64,000 nucleotides of DNA from Tubulanus polymorphus (GCF_964204645.1 NC_134031.1:12130501-12194500), one strand, 5' to 3'; positions 29,946-43,700 are shown, counted from the first letter of the stretch. Notes: generated by a model not told the origin, from the letters alone. Numbers and translations: made by a program.

Positions 29946-32900
29946 GTTGTAGTGTTGTGGGTATGGATTCTTCACCAATGTTATGGTCGCATATTTCTAC
30001 CAGCGTTGTGAATCGGGGTTGGGTTCTCCAACTAGCGTTGTGGTAATGATTTCTTTCGACGATGTTGCAAGGGACACTCTCTTAGGTCGGATCTCAGTCC
30101 TTGGTCTTGACTTTCTTACAAGGCTCCCAGATATAACTTAACAATTTCTTAAGTTATCTTTTCGTTTATTTTCTCTAACCAGATGTATACAAGATCATTC
30201 CCCGGAGCTCTCCCTAAAACCTCTTCTCTCCAGCCTCCCTCTAAAGCTTTCTTAATCCCTTTTATATTATTTTATCTTTAGTAACGTGTGCAGGCCCTCT
30301 TCCACACATGGCTTGGAATTCATGGATTGTGACGTATTCATACGTCAAAACATTCCTCCCATCCATGTATGGGTGATGACGTATTTGCACACGTCACAAT
30401 TATCTATAAATATCCCTTTGCACTCATCAGAGTCCATGGCCGCACCATATAAGGTTTACCTACGTAGACACATACGGCATCAACGCAGGTTATCTGGCAA
30501 TAACAACACTGGGCATGAACTCCAGCTTCCGTACATTTATCTAAACTACTAAACTATCTGCACAACAGTAGCACCGGTTTACGCTTCTACGGTCTGTTCT
30601 CTAAGTGTGCTACGATCTAACTCTCAACTTTTCCCAAAGACCCTAACCCCCCATCATTTTCTCAACGGATCTACATCAATCTCAAGAATGATAAAAATGG
30701 ACCTACTTATAGATGTTACCGGAAAGCAAAAATTAGGATATTTTGGAAAAGTTGGCAAAAAAGGCTAACATTTTAGGGAGGCGCTAAAAATCTGGAATTT
30801 TAGGCCCATTTGCATGCCTGAACCATCCCTGCCTGGAAAGGGCATACGCGAATTCCAAATGGTTTTTCTGCAAATTAGCAGAAAACCCTAATAATCAACA
30901 GATTAGCAAGTGGGTTCCAAAAAGGTAGCAACGGAAAACCAAACGTGTGATAGTATATACATTTCATTTATTTGCTGTACTGACAACATGACCTGGCCAA
31001 TTCAATCTAATGTCATTGGCGAGGGAACAGATTTATACCTGACCACTCAACAATTACTATACTATTGATATCCAACAGTGACTTAGGACAAACATGATAC
31101 TTAAAATACAAAATAAAACAATTAAATGTAGGTGTACAAAGCACTACATTGGGTTAACGGCAGATGGATGAATGCCAAAAGTGAATGCAAGATTTAGCAA
31201 TCCCCTTAAACTATCAATATCTATACATAGACTCTTAATCATGATCAAATCAAGAACTGAACATTTAATAATGATATACAGTACATAGTAATGATAGTCA
31301 ATTATACACGTAAAAAGTAAATGGTTTGTTGCAAACTTAGACCTCATCTTAGTTGGATTAACCGGGACCGAAATAATTGGCCCCAGTAATAATAGATCAG
31401 CAAAATATTCTAAAATTAGTATGCATGTGCATACTAGGGATGTTCAGTCAGTAACGATCACACATAATCGAAATATGTTCATGATTTGATATAGTGATAT
31501 GGCCAAACAAATAGATACCTTGTTTCTCATTTCCAGCTGGGTGTGAAAATCTTAGGCTTACAGAACGGGTAAAAAAACCGGCCTGAAAATTAATTATTGG
31601 TATTTGTAAGAATTAAACAAGGAGCCTATTTGCTTATATAGCTTACTTAGCTGTGTGATAAGAAGCCGCATCTTCAAGTCATCATATAAACGATTCGGGC
31701 AGATATAAGAATGTCTTCTCGTTCTTTTTTTCATTTTACGGTGGTTCAATCTTACCTGTACAGGAGGTCGCATTTTGTAAATCAGAAAACCCGATCAGAA
31801 CTGTATATCTCAAACATGCATGCCTGTGCCCTTTTTTACTGACGGTCCATCAAAGTGCGTAACCCTGTTAGTTTGAGCATGATGCATCCAGAAACCTAAC
31901 TATGCACTGTATATTAGAAACACAAAACTGCCAAAAATACAATAAATTCCCCATGGGCAAAGTGGTTTACCTTGAAAACTGGAGCTTGTTTGGAGCAAGG
32001 GCATTGCTTATGGGAAATCTTTTTAGTTCTTGAGTTCTAAACTCTATTCTTACATTGTATTTTATCTTAATCAAGGAATTATTTTGTAGTCAAATGAGGC
32101 AAAAAATAAACATCTGTTTATGGTCCATGACTAAAATTTGGTAGGGTACAGGTAGGTAGGCAAATGATTTCAAATTTTGGAAAAAATATTTTTCACCATG
32201 TGAAAAATATATCATATTACCTATCAGAGGGTGGCTGAATATGGAAGTCTTGGGAACCTCTTCCAACGTAGGGCCGCGGAAGCTTACATACTGGTTCCGT
32301 AAAAAATTTGGCATATGTAAGTATATTGTTTTAAAATATTACCAATTGACCTCGACTTATATGCCGAGCGAGACAATAGCTTGTTGCTTAGTATTTTCAG
32401 GTCACAGCGTTTCATATCAAAGGTGCTTTTATTTGAAGGCCACTTGAATCAATGCATTCATACGTGCGTGAAGGCCATATGTGTAAGTTTGTGAAGTTAT
32501 GTGAATGTTTGCTTACACTTCAATGGTCAATGAGAACAAACTACGGGTATTTAATGAAAAAATACCAACGGCGGATATATGCGAAATGATTATATTCTCA
32601 CAAGCTGAGCATTTGGAATTCGCACGTGTACAATATGTCCAATAAAACGTTTGCCATTTTATGGCTTTCTCATAATGATGCTAGTTACAATACATAGCCG
32701 GAATTCCCAGAATTTCTTTGTATATCCCAACAGCCAATCTCAATCACTTGTGGAGACAATGCCCCAAGGTCATTGCAATTTGACATACCACAGCTAAGAA
32801 TTTTCCTGCCAAAAATAGTTTTTCGATGAATTTCAACGAAGCTGACCATGTCATCGACAGGTTTGCCATGTATACAATCACATCAGTTATACGTTGTCTA

Positions 32901-33410
32901 GGCCAAGAACCAATGAAACCTTCCAAAATCTTGATGTTTTAAATTAGGCAGCCCACAAAATCAATCCCAATGTCGCTTGCTGGTTTGGGCAGACTGGAAG
33001 ATTGTGTGTGTTTCAAATTATGTACTTTTCGATTTAATATAAAAATACTGTAATTTCAACCCCCAATCGCACAATTCCTGTACTTCGATTTCCAATTTCA
33101 AAATTAAACCCCCTGTTTCGCCCACAGCAGGTGTGGTCGGTTTGCAAGGGACAACACTCAAATCAAACGGAATCTACCAATTAGATAAATAACAGGGTCA
33201 GTCCACTTTACTTTTCATTATTTTCTTCTTAATTTATAATGATTTGGGCAATGATTCAGTGAAAAATGCAAAACAATGTTTTTGTACTTTTCTTTGCCAA
33301 ATGAAATTTAACAAAAGCGCAAGTTTCCTTTTTGACCATGGTTGGCAGGATTCCCACCTTCCAAGAACTATTGCCAATCAGTGCAAACATGTTGTGCTAA
33401 TAGTTCTTCA
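29946..33410. other. No gene found; likely host intergenic or intronic sequence
   Basis: Balanced-composition, mostly unique DNA. A segment at 30327-30405 holds two TGACGTAT-type sites (GTGACGTATTCATACGTCA and GATGACGTATTTGCACACGT), which look like CRE-type half sites but have no gene attached. Short ORFs here show no domains. Confidence 0.4.
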
Positions 33411-35156
33411 AACTAGGGGTCCAGGGACACCATGCCCATTTGGGAAGTGGTTTCAAATGCCCAACAATCTAACAATTTCAATATTTAACGCCCTCTGGTG
33501 ACCATACACAAAAACCAATGACCTTGAAACTCAATACAATCATAAAACATGTCAGCAGCTACGATTTTGTAATTGATCAGAGTTGCCACTTATGTGAAGC
33601 TAAAAAATAAGCCGGGGGTCTGGGGGCCCTCCCCAAGAAAAACTTTTGAAATTAGAACGCCAGGAGATGCGTTCTGGCGCAATACGCGTTATTGGCCTCA
33701 CTTTCATTACCGCCTATAGATCTTTTTTTCAAATAGCGATTGGTTCCGTCAAATACACCTCATATATAAACCAGAGCCAAAAAACAAACGAAGCGTCAGT
33801 CGATTTCGATCGTCGCATCATCTTGGTTTAATCGTGTACTGCGGGGTTGTTGCCACTACGTGGCAGCACAATACGGCTTTTTCGACCCTCTATGGAGCCA
33901 TCACGTTTTGATGTTTAGGGTCGAATCCCGAATTGATTTTATTTTTTTCGCGATGTTTTCTTGTGTGGTTATTTGACTTCTCCCGAAAATCCGGAAATGA
34001 AATTGGATTTTTTAAAAATCCGGAATTCCGGAGAAATCCGGAGAAGTGGCAACTCTGATTGATTGTGATAACAAAAAATGCCTCGTTACCAATTTAATAT
34101 GGAAATACTAAGTTATTCTACTATTCAACGCCCCCTGGTGACCATATTCAAAACCCAATAACCTTGTAACTCACCATATTCATAGAACATGTCATGAACT
34201 ACAACTTTGCAATTGATCATGGTAACGAAATATGCCTAGGTACCAATATAATAAGGAAATACCAGGTTATTCTACTATTCAACGCCCCCTGGTGACCATA
34301 TAGAATAACTAATTTCCTTAAAACTCACCACAATCATAGATGATGTCATGAGCTACAACTTTGCGATTGATTGCGGTAACAAAATATGTATTGGTACAAA
34401 TATAATATAGAAATACTAAGATAATGTATTATTCAATGCCCCCTGGTGGCCATAGACAAAAAAAAATGAACTTGAAACTCACCCCAAACATAGAACACAT
34501 TATACGCTACAACTTTCTAATTCATTATTGTAACAAAATATGCTTAGGTATCAATATAATGTCGAAAAACATTTTCCCACCTACGAATGAGTACTAATGA
34601 CACCAAGATGGCCGCCAATTGCGTCATAATTGGCGGATCAAAAATACCTGTCTCAGGTATAAAACATTCCTTTACAAAGAATACCCATCACAAATTGCAA
34701 TTAGAAATGGCAAACCAGTAGGAAGCTACAGGACCTAGAATTCTGGCCAAAATTGACATCTTTGGGCACTAAAAAGGTCATAGGACGGACATCTTGAGTC
34801 AGATGGACCCAATTTTTCTGATGCTGATGGGCCCTTGGTAGATTCAAAAATATCGAAAGATCAAGGTAATTGATCAATGCGTCTTCAAAATTTCCCTCGT
34901 AAACTTCAAAAATGTGTAAAAAGTGCTGATTTTGGCGAACAACAATGGCTGCCAGTCGGCCATCTTGATTCTGACAGGGCCAGTTTTTGGGCTGAAGATG
35001 CGTCTAGGTTAGATACATGTATAAACCAAATATCAAGACAATACCTTGAAGCGTCTTCAAAACTTCCCAAAATAACTGGATTCCTTCTACGGACGGACGA
35101 CGGACGAAAAGTGAACGCAATAGCCCGCTGGGACTAAAGTTCCAAGTGGGCTAAAA
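33411..35156 (-). repeat. Pearl/Helitron-type repeat, copy 4, carrying a nested transposon
   Basis: It begins AACTAGGGGTCCAGGGACAC, has core units at about 33488, 34125, 34281 and 34437, the unique region with GATGGCCGCCAATTGCGTCA, and ends with the hairpin AGCCCGCTGGGACTAAAGTT and GGGCTAAAA at 35156. A 480-bp inverted-repeat element sits in its first unit (33578-34057). Both outer borders agree with copies 2 and 3, so the family's ends are well defined. Confidence 0.8.
33578..34057. mobile_element. 480-bp inverted-repeat DNA transposon (MITE) with 6-bp duplication
   Basis: The termini are CAGAGTTGCCACTT and its inverse AAGTGGCAACTCTG. The flanks ATTGAT (33572-33577) and ATTGAT (34058-34063) are identical, and removing one restores the host repeat sequence TTTGTAATTGATTGTGATAA seen in copy 3. 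It encodes no transposase; the 61-aa ORF at 33646 has no domain. The CAG...CTG ends resemble hAT-type termini, although hAT duplications are usually 8 bp. Confidence 0.8.
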
Positions 35157-37979
35157 ATGATTTGAAGTGGATTTGAAAAAATTAAATTTGAAAAAAAAAT
35201 TGAAAGCCTCCTCCCATGATCTTTAAATAGGTATACTGTGTAAACCAAGCTATTAAAAGAAGGCTCCTTAGTGCTAGTGCCTGAATCTGTGCCTGTATCC
35301 TGTATCCCCAGATGACCGTTAGATGGCTGGCGTACCAGTGCGACAACTCCGTCCAAATCTAGTACATTTTCAATGAACATTCATCTAGATTTTTAGCCTC
35401 CCTCATCAGAAATTAGCAAATCACTCCTCTTGATTAACTCAGATGATCTTTAGGTTCATATATAGGGTGAATTTTACTAATCACCATTCAAAGAATTTGA
35501 GAAATTATGGATAGATTTCAATTGAATCTGAGAAGAAATCACTTCCGCGATTGCTTAACCCCTTCTCATTTACCACATAACCTGTGAGCAAAATTACGAT
35601 AGAATAATCTTTTGGGCCACATATCTGGCAAAGCTATCTTGTAGGGAATAATAGAAAAATTTAGAATTGAGACTGTGTTTAATGTTTTACGAGAATGGTA
35701 TTTCAATTTAAGTTTACCGTGAAAATTAGAAGCGATGGCGACTACTAACTTTCAAAACATTTTACTACCATTGGTATGGTCATAGACGTCAATCAATGCT
35801 AACACATAACAGGTCCCATTGCCTTGAAACCTTGTTTATGATGTTATGCACTGATGTATGTATAACCAAGTGACATCACCATTATTGGCAAAAACTTCTT
35901 TTCGCATTTTTGTTAAAGAACCAAAACCAAATGTTTCAAATCATTTATTCTTATTAGTATGGGAGTGACATTTTAACGAAACATAAGCAATTTTTACCTG
36001 CATGTTTTATCTTTCTTTGTAGAAAGGCAGACAGAGTGAGACCTAATTTTTTCGCCTAAAACAGGAAATAAAACAAGTCCCGGAACTCTTAATGCAGAAG
36101 ATTAAAAGCCACAGCCATAACACCTTGGGATTAAATACACCTGCCTGCACAGTCGTTTAAAGGGATTTTGAAAATAAGAAGCAAGGTATACTTTTTTTTT
36201 CTTTTTCACGTTTTTGGAAATGGTCCTGATTACTTTCTAAACATACAATCAAACCGTGATATACTGTGTGGCCATAGCTTAAAACGCTGAAAAGAATTTC
36301 AACTCCAATTCATCACACAACTCATCAAACTATTTTTGCAGAATGTGTGAGTAACTAAAAAGCCCCTTTAGTAAATGACACGCATTCCTCTGTTGGGAAT
36401 CAGCAGGCATCAGGTATGGACCATTTTCATCTATATACACATATCTATAATATATATTAAGGAATCAAATCATAACTCGAATTTTGTGTTTGCTTTGCAT
36501 GCATGATTATCCTCCATGCATCCCCAAAACAAACCTTCCTCGTGCTGATGGGCTGATACATGTATGAATAATTTGCCACAGGCAAAGTGGTTTAGAAGAA
36601 CGCACAATTATACATGTATTCATTTTTATTTCCACTTGCGTCGTGGCTGCTAGTTTTGGTTTAGATATGTCCAGAAAACTATAAGGGCTCTGGGAAGCAT
36701 GACACAAAATCTATTATTGGCTGTGTTTTAGCAATTCTTTGTATTTAGCATGAAAATCCATGAAGCCAATGAAACAGTTCCAAAATTCTTATATTAGGCC
36801 TACTAGCTCATTTTCTTCCTGATGAATGTGGCAATATTTTCCTATAGGTTTAGATTTTGTTCAATGCTCTATCCAATCATTCCAGCCATGAATGCAGAGA
36901 GGCCTAGATGATGAGACAGCACAAATACTCATCAGAAAGTGACAAACAATGATTTACTGACTTTCTAAAATTGCAATATAATATATTTCTAAAACAAATA
37001 AACGTTGAATATTTTATCATACGGGAGTCTCCTACAATTTTGAGGTCTCTGAAAAATTTGAAGCTCAAACATTCCGAACTGAATATTTTCTGAAAATAGA
37101 TCAAAATTTAGTTTAAAAACAGAAAATTTCAAAACTTGATTGACCTTGACTAAGTTATATAATATTTTAAGGTTACCTTAAAATATTAATGTAAGTATCC
37201 ATCGACGAAGTATCTAACGAAATTAAAAGAGGAGCACACTTATTTGAGGTTGCCACATAAATAGTTCAAATGACTATCCATGACAATAAAGCGTTCCTAA
37301 TAAAGCTTATTTCAATTAAAAACTTCTTAATTAGGAACAGACAGCGTATGACAGTATTTATAATACGCGCTAGGAGATCGCAGTAGTAGTGCTACGCGCG
37401 GTTATACGTGAAAACAGAGTATACATACACTTTGCCATGCACTGCGGTGTGTATGTACGTACGTTAGATATATGGATTACATACCAGCTGATTTACGTAG
37501 TGCGCGGATTTTAACGTGTATGCGCTGTTACGCGAAGAATGCCAATATACCGCAAAAACATCGGCAAACACACTAATCAGCCTACGGCAATAGCAAATGA
37601 AAAAGCGCACACAACTGTGTGGAACCAATTAACTCTCATATCAACAAAAACGACGCGAAACATTTGTCGACTGCCTCTCTCCAAAATCGCCGGCTCTCGG
37701 ACTAGCGCCATCGTCTATTACTCTTTCAAAGAAAGAATATATTTTGTACGAGTCGGTCAAAATAAGACAATGACAAGACAAAGCCAAGCTAGGACTATAG
37801 AAATTGCCACACTTACTAAGTTCGAGATACTAAATTAGATAGCCGACTCCATTATAATCCTCACAACCGAACAAACTAACAGCGAACTAAGCTCGGCACA
37901 AATATAAAATGAATTGCTCGCCATTTTGTGACTCCCAAAATTTCGTCAGACGTGCAGAAATTCCTGGAAATTCTGAGAA
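35157..37979. other. No gene found
   Basis: Mostly AT-rich unique sequence with no convincing ORF. A 99-aa frame at 37539-37838 lacks any domain or start context. No repeats of the window recur here. Confidence 0.35.
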
Positions 37980-38503
37980 TTTCCCGTATTCACGTCGATT
38001 CGGGTAGATGAATCAAGTGTCTTCAAAATCTCCCTTGAAAATTGTATCAGCCCTGAGTGGCCATAATTGAATCCTATCGACCCAATTTTAGATAGGGTTC
38101 TGCAAACAAATATCCCCTATTTGTGTACCAAGTTTGAAAAAAATTGGTCGACGACAACAGCTTCTAGGCTGTTAACATCGTTCCTCCGGCCCGCCTCCTG
38201 GTGGCCATAACTGAATCAATATTGTAGTGCATGCCTCTCTCAACTTAAGTTAAGTTGGGGCCAATACAAATTGTGAAAACTGAGGAAAACAAAAATGACC
38301 AAGCAGTTAGTTGGCCATCTCGATTCTGAAATGAGCGTGTTTTTTGGCTGAGGATGTGTTAAGGGTGTACATGTCACCAAATATCAATCTAATTCACCGA
38401 GGCGTCTTCTAAATTTTGCAAAATCTGACTACAGGCAGATTGACAAAGGGAGAGACAATGGATAAGTGAAGGCACTAGTTGGGAAGTCCCAAGTTGGCCA
38501 AAA
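37980..38503 (-). repeat. Divergent relative of the pearl-type repeat end
   Basis: GGCCATCTCGATTCTGAAAT, then TTTTTTGGCTGAGGATGTGT, ACATGTCACCAAATATCAAT, GGCGTCTTCTAAATTTTG and the end AGTTGGGAAGTCCCAAGTTG correspond one after another to the unique region and hairpin end of copies 2-4 (GGCCATCTTGATTCTGACAG, TTTTTGGGCTGAAGATGCGT, GCGTCTTCAAAACTTCCC). The tandem-core half is not evident. It is an older subfamily or strongly decayed copy. Confidence 0.6.
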
Positions 38504-39230
38504 TTCTGTGTACATTTTTTATTTTGGCCCGCTATGTGATGAATAACACAGTTGGTAGTATAGTTCATTTAGATGACAAGGGACAACATGGTTGGCAAAT
38601 TGTAAGATTAACAAACCTCTCCCAACATATCTCAAAAGGCTTCGTGATGATACTGTTTTGAAATTCAGTGACACACAAATTCAGTAAAGGTTATCAATAA
38701 TGGCAATTCAAAATGTCATCCAATAGTTCCAGTTCTGAACTTCACATGATCGAATGCCTCTCGAAAGCAGATGAATACCAGAAATACCAACTAGTATTCT
38801 TCCGCGCTTTCACTCAGTTCTTCAATATTGCAGTCACAATAGCAGTAATCACGCGGATCAGCAGTTGGCAGTTATGCCCTCTCGACTGAAGATCAAATAA
38901 AGTGTTCAACTCCCGAGAACAGTTCTCCAAAATTTTCTGTAAAAACAAAACTATGTCTCTGTTCGTAACTGTGGAAACTCCATATTCAGTGACAAGAACT
39001 TCCTATGCACCTTTAATGGAATTGGTACTGTCAGCAGAGGTTCTCAGGCGAAACATCCGATATTCAAACGTCGTAAATGAACACTTCTATTACACTAATT
39101 GACGAAACAACATGATCCTGAGGCATCTGAAATAACCAAACCCAATCGGATCAGTTGCCTTGTCACTAAATTGAGATTTAGTTAAATTAAATTAAAGTTT
39201 ATGAAACTCAAGCTGTACCAATAAGACTGT
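38504..39230. other. No gene found
   Basis: Unique sequence with short ORFs (for example 38902-39102) without any domain. Nothing supported. Confidence 0.35.
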
Positions 39231-39438
39231 GTTAGAGCGATAACAGGTTTTCTGCACAGCCTTGTTTGTATTCTTGATCTTGTCTGGATATTGTGTCGAT
39301 GTATGCCGACGCAGCCGCACCATGCTATTGAAAATGCAGGGAATTTAGAATCATGTTGAACAGCCAACACAGTTTTATAAAAGGCGGGTCTACAAACAGT
39401 ACTAAACAAGCACTAAACAAGCTATTAGGAAATGGTAT
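39231..39438 (+). pseudogene. Second LINE-like fragment, heavily decayed
   Basis: The segment shares GCGATAACAGGTTTTCTGCA, AGAATCATGTTGAACAG and AAGCTATTAGGAAATGGTAT with the RT fragment at 24970-25090. Only short blocks remain, and the reverse transcriptase reading is not recoverable. Confidence 0.4.
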
Positions 39439-39679
39439 TGTGATGGGCCGGATTTATCATAGTCCGGTCCGTCGTAGCCTACAATTTAGTGTTGGAGTCA
39501 ATGCACCTCAATATAGTGTTACCGGGTGATACCGGAAGTGGTTCTCTCTTGTTACGGGAATAAATAGAACCAGGTTAAGTGATTTTGTTTGTTAGCGTTA
39601 TCTATATTGTAATCCGTCTCTTTTACAGGATTTCTTTTGTGCCCTATTGTTACCAAAAGATAGGGGCGAAACCATTACA
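39439..39679. repeat. Possible solo or 5' LTR
   Basis: The 241-bp segment starts TGTGATGGGCC and ends CCATTACA, followed at once by TTGGTGTCAGTCGCC, which looks like a tRNA primer-binding region after an LTR. No second copy is visible in the window, so this is a proposal from the boundary pattern only. Confidence 0.35.
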
Positions 39680-39950
39680 TTGGTGTCAGTCGCCATTTGT
39701 GGTTTTGTAGCTATATTTTTGTTAAGCTTCACTAAATTGTTTATTTTAGTGCCCCCGCTGGCCCTAAAGGAACAAAAATAGACCAGTAGTATTTCACCCG
39801 ATACATGCTGTGATATATCTTATAACCGTTTTGTGAACTAACTTTATAATTTGTGTAATCCCATTTCTTTTTTTGTGTTGTTGGGACATTAAGCTAGGCT
39901 TTCTCCATTTCATTTCATCATAATACCTATCCTAAATAGAGCCAATAAAA

Positions 39951-40250
39951 ATGTCATCCCCTACAGACCCAAACGTGCCTACTAGTAGTATACAAAATAG
40001 CAGCCCACCCCCACCTGGTATACCGTGTACCCTCTCAAAGCCTTTTTCTCTACCCAAATACCCTAAGGAAAACACCCCAAGGGACCGACCGCGGTTCTGG
40101 CGCAGCCCGACCCCACCCGGTATACTGTGTACCCTCTCAGAGCTTCTTATTCTCTACCCAAATACCCTAAGGAAAACACCCCAAGGGACTGACCATGGTT
40201 CTGGAGGAAAACATGCCAAGGGGCCGGCAAAGCCCCTCCGGCCCATATAA
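39951..40250 (+). CDS. Proline-rich ORF behind the possible LTR (gag-like start, uncertain)
   Basis: The 99-aa frame is Pro/Ser/Thr-rich and contains a duplicated block: a unit of about 100 bp with CCTGGTATACCGTGTACCCT and CCCAAATACCCTAAGGAAAA occurs twice (40010-40105 and 40108-40203). The second copy shifts frame. It may be a truncated gag start downstream of the LTR-like segment, but no nucleocapsid or other domain is present. Confidence 0.25.
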   Translation: MSSPTDPNVPTSSIQNSSPPPPGIPCTLSKPFSLPKYPKENTPRDRPRFWRSPTPPGILCTLSELLILYPNTLRKTPQGTDHGSGGKHAKGPAKPLRPI

Positions 40251-40377
40251 ACCGACCGCTATAATGCTCCTACAACAAAGTGCTATTTACATAGATATTT
40301 ACAGTATATACAAGTATGTGAAACGCTCTGACCTGGAATTCACCTCTACACTGACTCTATTAGCGGTGTGCTGCGAC

Positions 40378-40608
40378 CAGGGCCACCTTCGGATTTCGTA
40401 GCTAGTCGACAAGTGGTCGGAACTAATAACCGAACACACCATAGTTCGGTCATAACGTATTTCATAGTGTCGGCCATCTTGAACCTAGGTCCGAACTGTA
40501 GCGACCGTGCTCAATTGCGTGGTCGACCATTTCCGGACTATAGTTCCGACCAACGGACACTCGGTTTCATTTAGTTCGACTATAGTCGACTAACCGAAAG
40601 TGACCCTG
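40378..40608. mobile_element. 231-bp inverted-repeat element (hAT-like ends)
   Basis: The left end CAGGGCCACCTTCGG and the right end CCGAAAGTGACCCTG are imperfect inverses. Inside, GTCGAC and CTATAGTCGACT-type words give further self-complementarity. Flanks GCTGCGAC and ATTGCGAA are similar at the centre but not a clean 8-bp duplication. No coding capacity. Confidence 0.5.
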
Positions 40609-40796
40609 ATTGCGAAATAGCCTAGAAAGTTCTATGCCGACGCAAAAGCCAGCAAACAACCGAGACATCGGCAGGCAACCATGGCCATGTCCCTCGGACA
40701 TAGCCGGGCCCGGCTAACACTCAGCGTGCGCCGACTTTCGACGAGGGGCCCCAAAAATTTCCATTTAGAGACATACATTTCTCATGCAAAAGCAAA

Positions 40797-43700
40797 ATGG
40801 ACAACGCGGTAAAAAGTCTGACCGATTTACTTTGAGACGGGCAGATTACTGTCGCAACATATGCCGATGCCATCAACCAGTTGACCCGCAGACCGACGCC
40901 TGCTCCGAGAAAGCCAAAAACCACCCCCAGAAAACCCAAGTACGAGGTAGAAAACATTATACCTGATGATGATCCAATTTGGGATGAGATTCTACCGGAG
41001 CCAGAACCCGTGTTTCATAGGGCCCCGTTTGCTATCCAAAATTATCTGAGGGCCTGGGTTCTGAGACCAGCCACCGATGTGACTGATCCGTTAATATTCT
41101 TGCGCGATCAACGGGTCAATGTAAGGAAGAAGTTAGTCGAGGAGATTATCGCGGGTTTCGTTGCGGAAGGAGAAGAACGACGGCACGGATGCGCACGTCG
41201 AGCCGCCCCTCTGGTCGGAGCAATTTGTTCTATTGAAAGCGGCTGATATAAATGAGGAGTTGGGTAAAGCTGAAGCAAGGGTTTCATAGAGTATTGAGAA
41301 TTATATGAGAGAAGGTTCTGGATGGGCTGTAGAGAGGGTAGTCGAACTATTCCATCGCCAGATATCAACCGTTGAGAGGCGGTTTTTATATCGACCTCCC
41401 CGTCTCAGTCAAGAAAAAAACACGCCGTCGTAAATGTCAAAAATAGAGATGATCAATGCCTTAAGTGGTCAATACTGGCCTCGAAATACCCCGTAGAGAC
41501 CCCCAGAGGTCATCGAAGTATGTGCATCACGGACCAGCTTGACTTTACAGGCATTGATTCACCAACACCATTGAGTCAGATTCCTATGGTCGAACGACAA
41601 AATGGACTGGCAATCGACCTGTTAGGATATGACAAAGGCGCGTACCCTCTGCATATCAGCCCGGCCCCCATTCCTAGAAATAACTTGCTTCTCGTAGAGA
41701 GTGGTGAGAAACAGCAATTCACATGGATCAAAGACCTCAATTGCCTGTTGTTCACCCAGAGTAAGTTTGAAGGGAGGAAACACTTCTGCGAGCGGTGCCT
41801 TCATTATTTCACCAGAGAAGATCTCCTGGAAAGACACAGGTCAGATTATCAAGGAGTTAACGGACGTCCGATGCGTACCAGTATGCCCTCGGAGGAGGAC
41901 TAAGTGCTGCGGTTCATTAATCATTACAAGTAGCTCAAGATTCCGTTACTCATCTACGCTGACTTCGAAGCCATTACAACCAAATTCGAGGGGCCCGGAA
42001 GGAACCCAACTTCACAAGGCGTGCGGGTTCTCGTACGTGGTAGTGAGAAGCGACGAACACGAACCACCCGTCCTTAATAGAGGGCAGGACGCTGCCGTGG
42101 TATTCCTTCAGCGCCTCCAAGGGGAAGAGAAGAAAACAAGTGCGTGCTTACCCACCCCGTGCCTACTCAGGAGGAGCAAACGTCATTCGGGGAGGCGGAA
42201 AATTGCTACGTATGCGACAAACCACTCTATGAGGATCGAGTCAGGGATCATGATCACATAACGGGTGACTACTGGGGCCCGGCCCACAATGAGTGCAACC
42301 TCAATTTGCGACTATCCGCGAGATACACGCCTATACCGGTCGTGTTTCACAACCTCCACAGTTACGACTCTCATCTCATCATACAGGCAATCAGTTGGAC
42401 TGAGGGAAAGATAACGTGCATCCCGAATGACATGGAGAAGTACATCTCATTCAGTCTTGGTAATTTGCGGTTCATCGATTCTGTTCAGTTCTTGCTGGCC
42501 CCACTTGACAGACTGGTTGCCTCAGCCGCTAAGGAGAGCTTTACGTTAACAGCTGCGGCTGAACCGGTACCTGAAAAACTAGAGCTGTTACTGAGAAAGG
42601 GCGTATACCGGTACGAGTACATTGACAGTTGGGAGAAATTTGACGTTACCCAGCTTCCATCAAAAGGAGCCTTCTACAGCAAGCTATCAGAGGCGGGAAT
42701 CAGCAATCAATGCCCACGTGCAAAACGTATGGGCCATGTTTCAGTGCCGTACTATGGGTGACTACCACGACCTCTGAGGACCGACACGGTTCTTCTCGCC
42801 GATGTATTTGAGAATTTCAGGGCCACTTGCATGAGGCAGTACGGCTTAGATCCCACAGTATTACACCAGCCGGGTCTCAGCTGGGACGCTCTACTTAAGA
42901 AAACGGAGGTTAAACTAGTTCTAAACGGCCAGTTCTTATTCGTCGAAAAGGGTCTGTGAGGTGGCATTTCCATGGTCAGCAAACGCCACTCCAGGGCCAA
43001 CAATCCTTTGGTTCCCGGTCACGATCCAAAGAAGCCAACGACACACATAATGTACCTTGACGCGAATAACTTATATGGCTGGACTATGTCGCAACACCTG
43101 CCTGCGAGAGGATTAGCGTGGGTTGAAAGGCCACAGGAACTCAATGTATCGGACCATCCAGATGACGCAGAGGAAGGCTACATCCTCGAGGTAGACTTGG
43201 GGGCTGCACGACACGCACAACAAGTACCCACTGGCACAGGAAAGGCTAAAGGTTCAAGAAGCTTGGATGTCGAAGTACCAGCAAGATCTGTTAGGAGGAC
43301 TGGGGGGTTCGACCAAAACGGAAAAACTGGTGCCTAATCTCCGCAACAAGGAGAGAAACGTCGTTCATTACAGGAACCTTAAGTTGTACCTGGAGCTAGG
43401 ACTGAAGCTCACAAAGATTCATCGCACCCTCAAATTCGACCAATCACCGTGGATGAAGCCGTATATAAGACGGAACATTGAACTGAGAAAGCGAGCAAAC
43501 AGCGACTTCGAGAAGGACCTGTACAAGCTGATGAATAACTCCATATTCGGCAAGACCATGGAAAATCTTAGACGCAGGGTGGACGTGAAACCTGTCAGAT
43601 CAAACGAGGAAGACAGGCTGAGGAAATTGATAGCCAAGCCTAACTTCACTAGGTCCACGCTGCACATGTACACGACTAATCTGTACCTGAATAGGCCCGT

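Noticed and set aside
30286-30552. 88-aa plus-strand ORF
   Set aside because: No domain or composition typical of coding sequence; it spans the CRE-like words.
29946-33410. Host gene with CRE-like promoter at 30327-30405
   Set aside because: TGACGT words lie in non-coding DNA with no exon-like ORF or splice pattern nearby.
37539-37838. 99-aa plus-strand ORF
   Set aside because: Polar low-information sequence without domain, conserved start or repeats; likely chance.
41108-43003. Minus-strand ORFs within the Polinton C polymerase
   Set aside because: They overlap recognisable polymerase motifs on the plus strand and are frame shadows.
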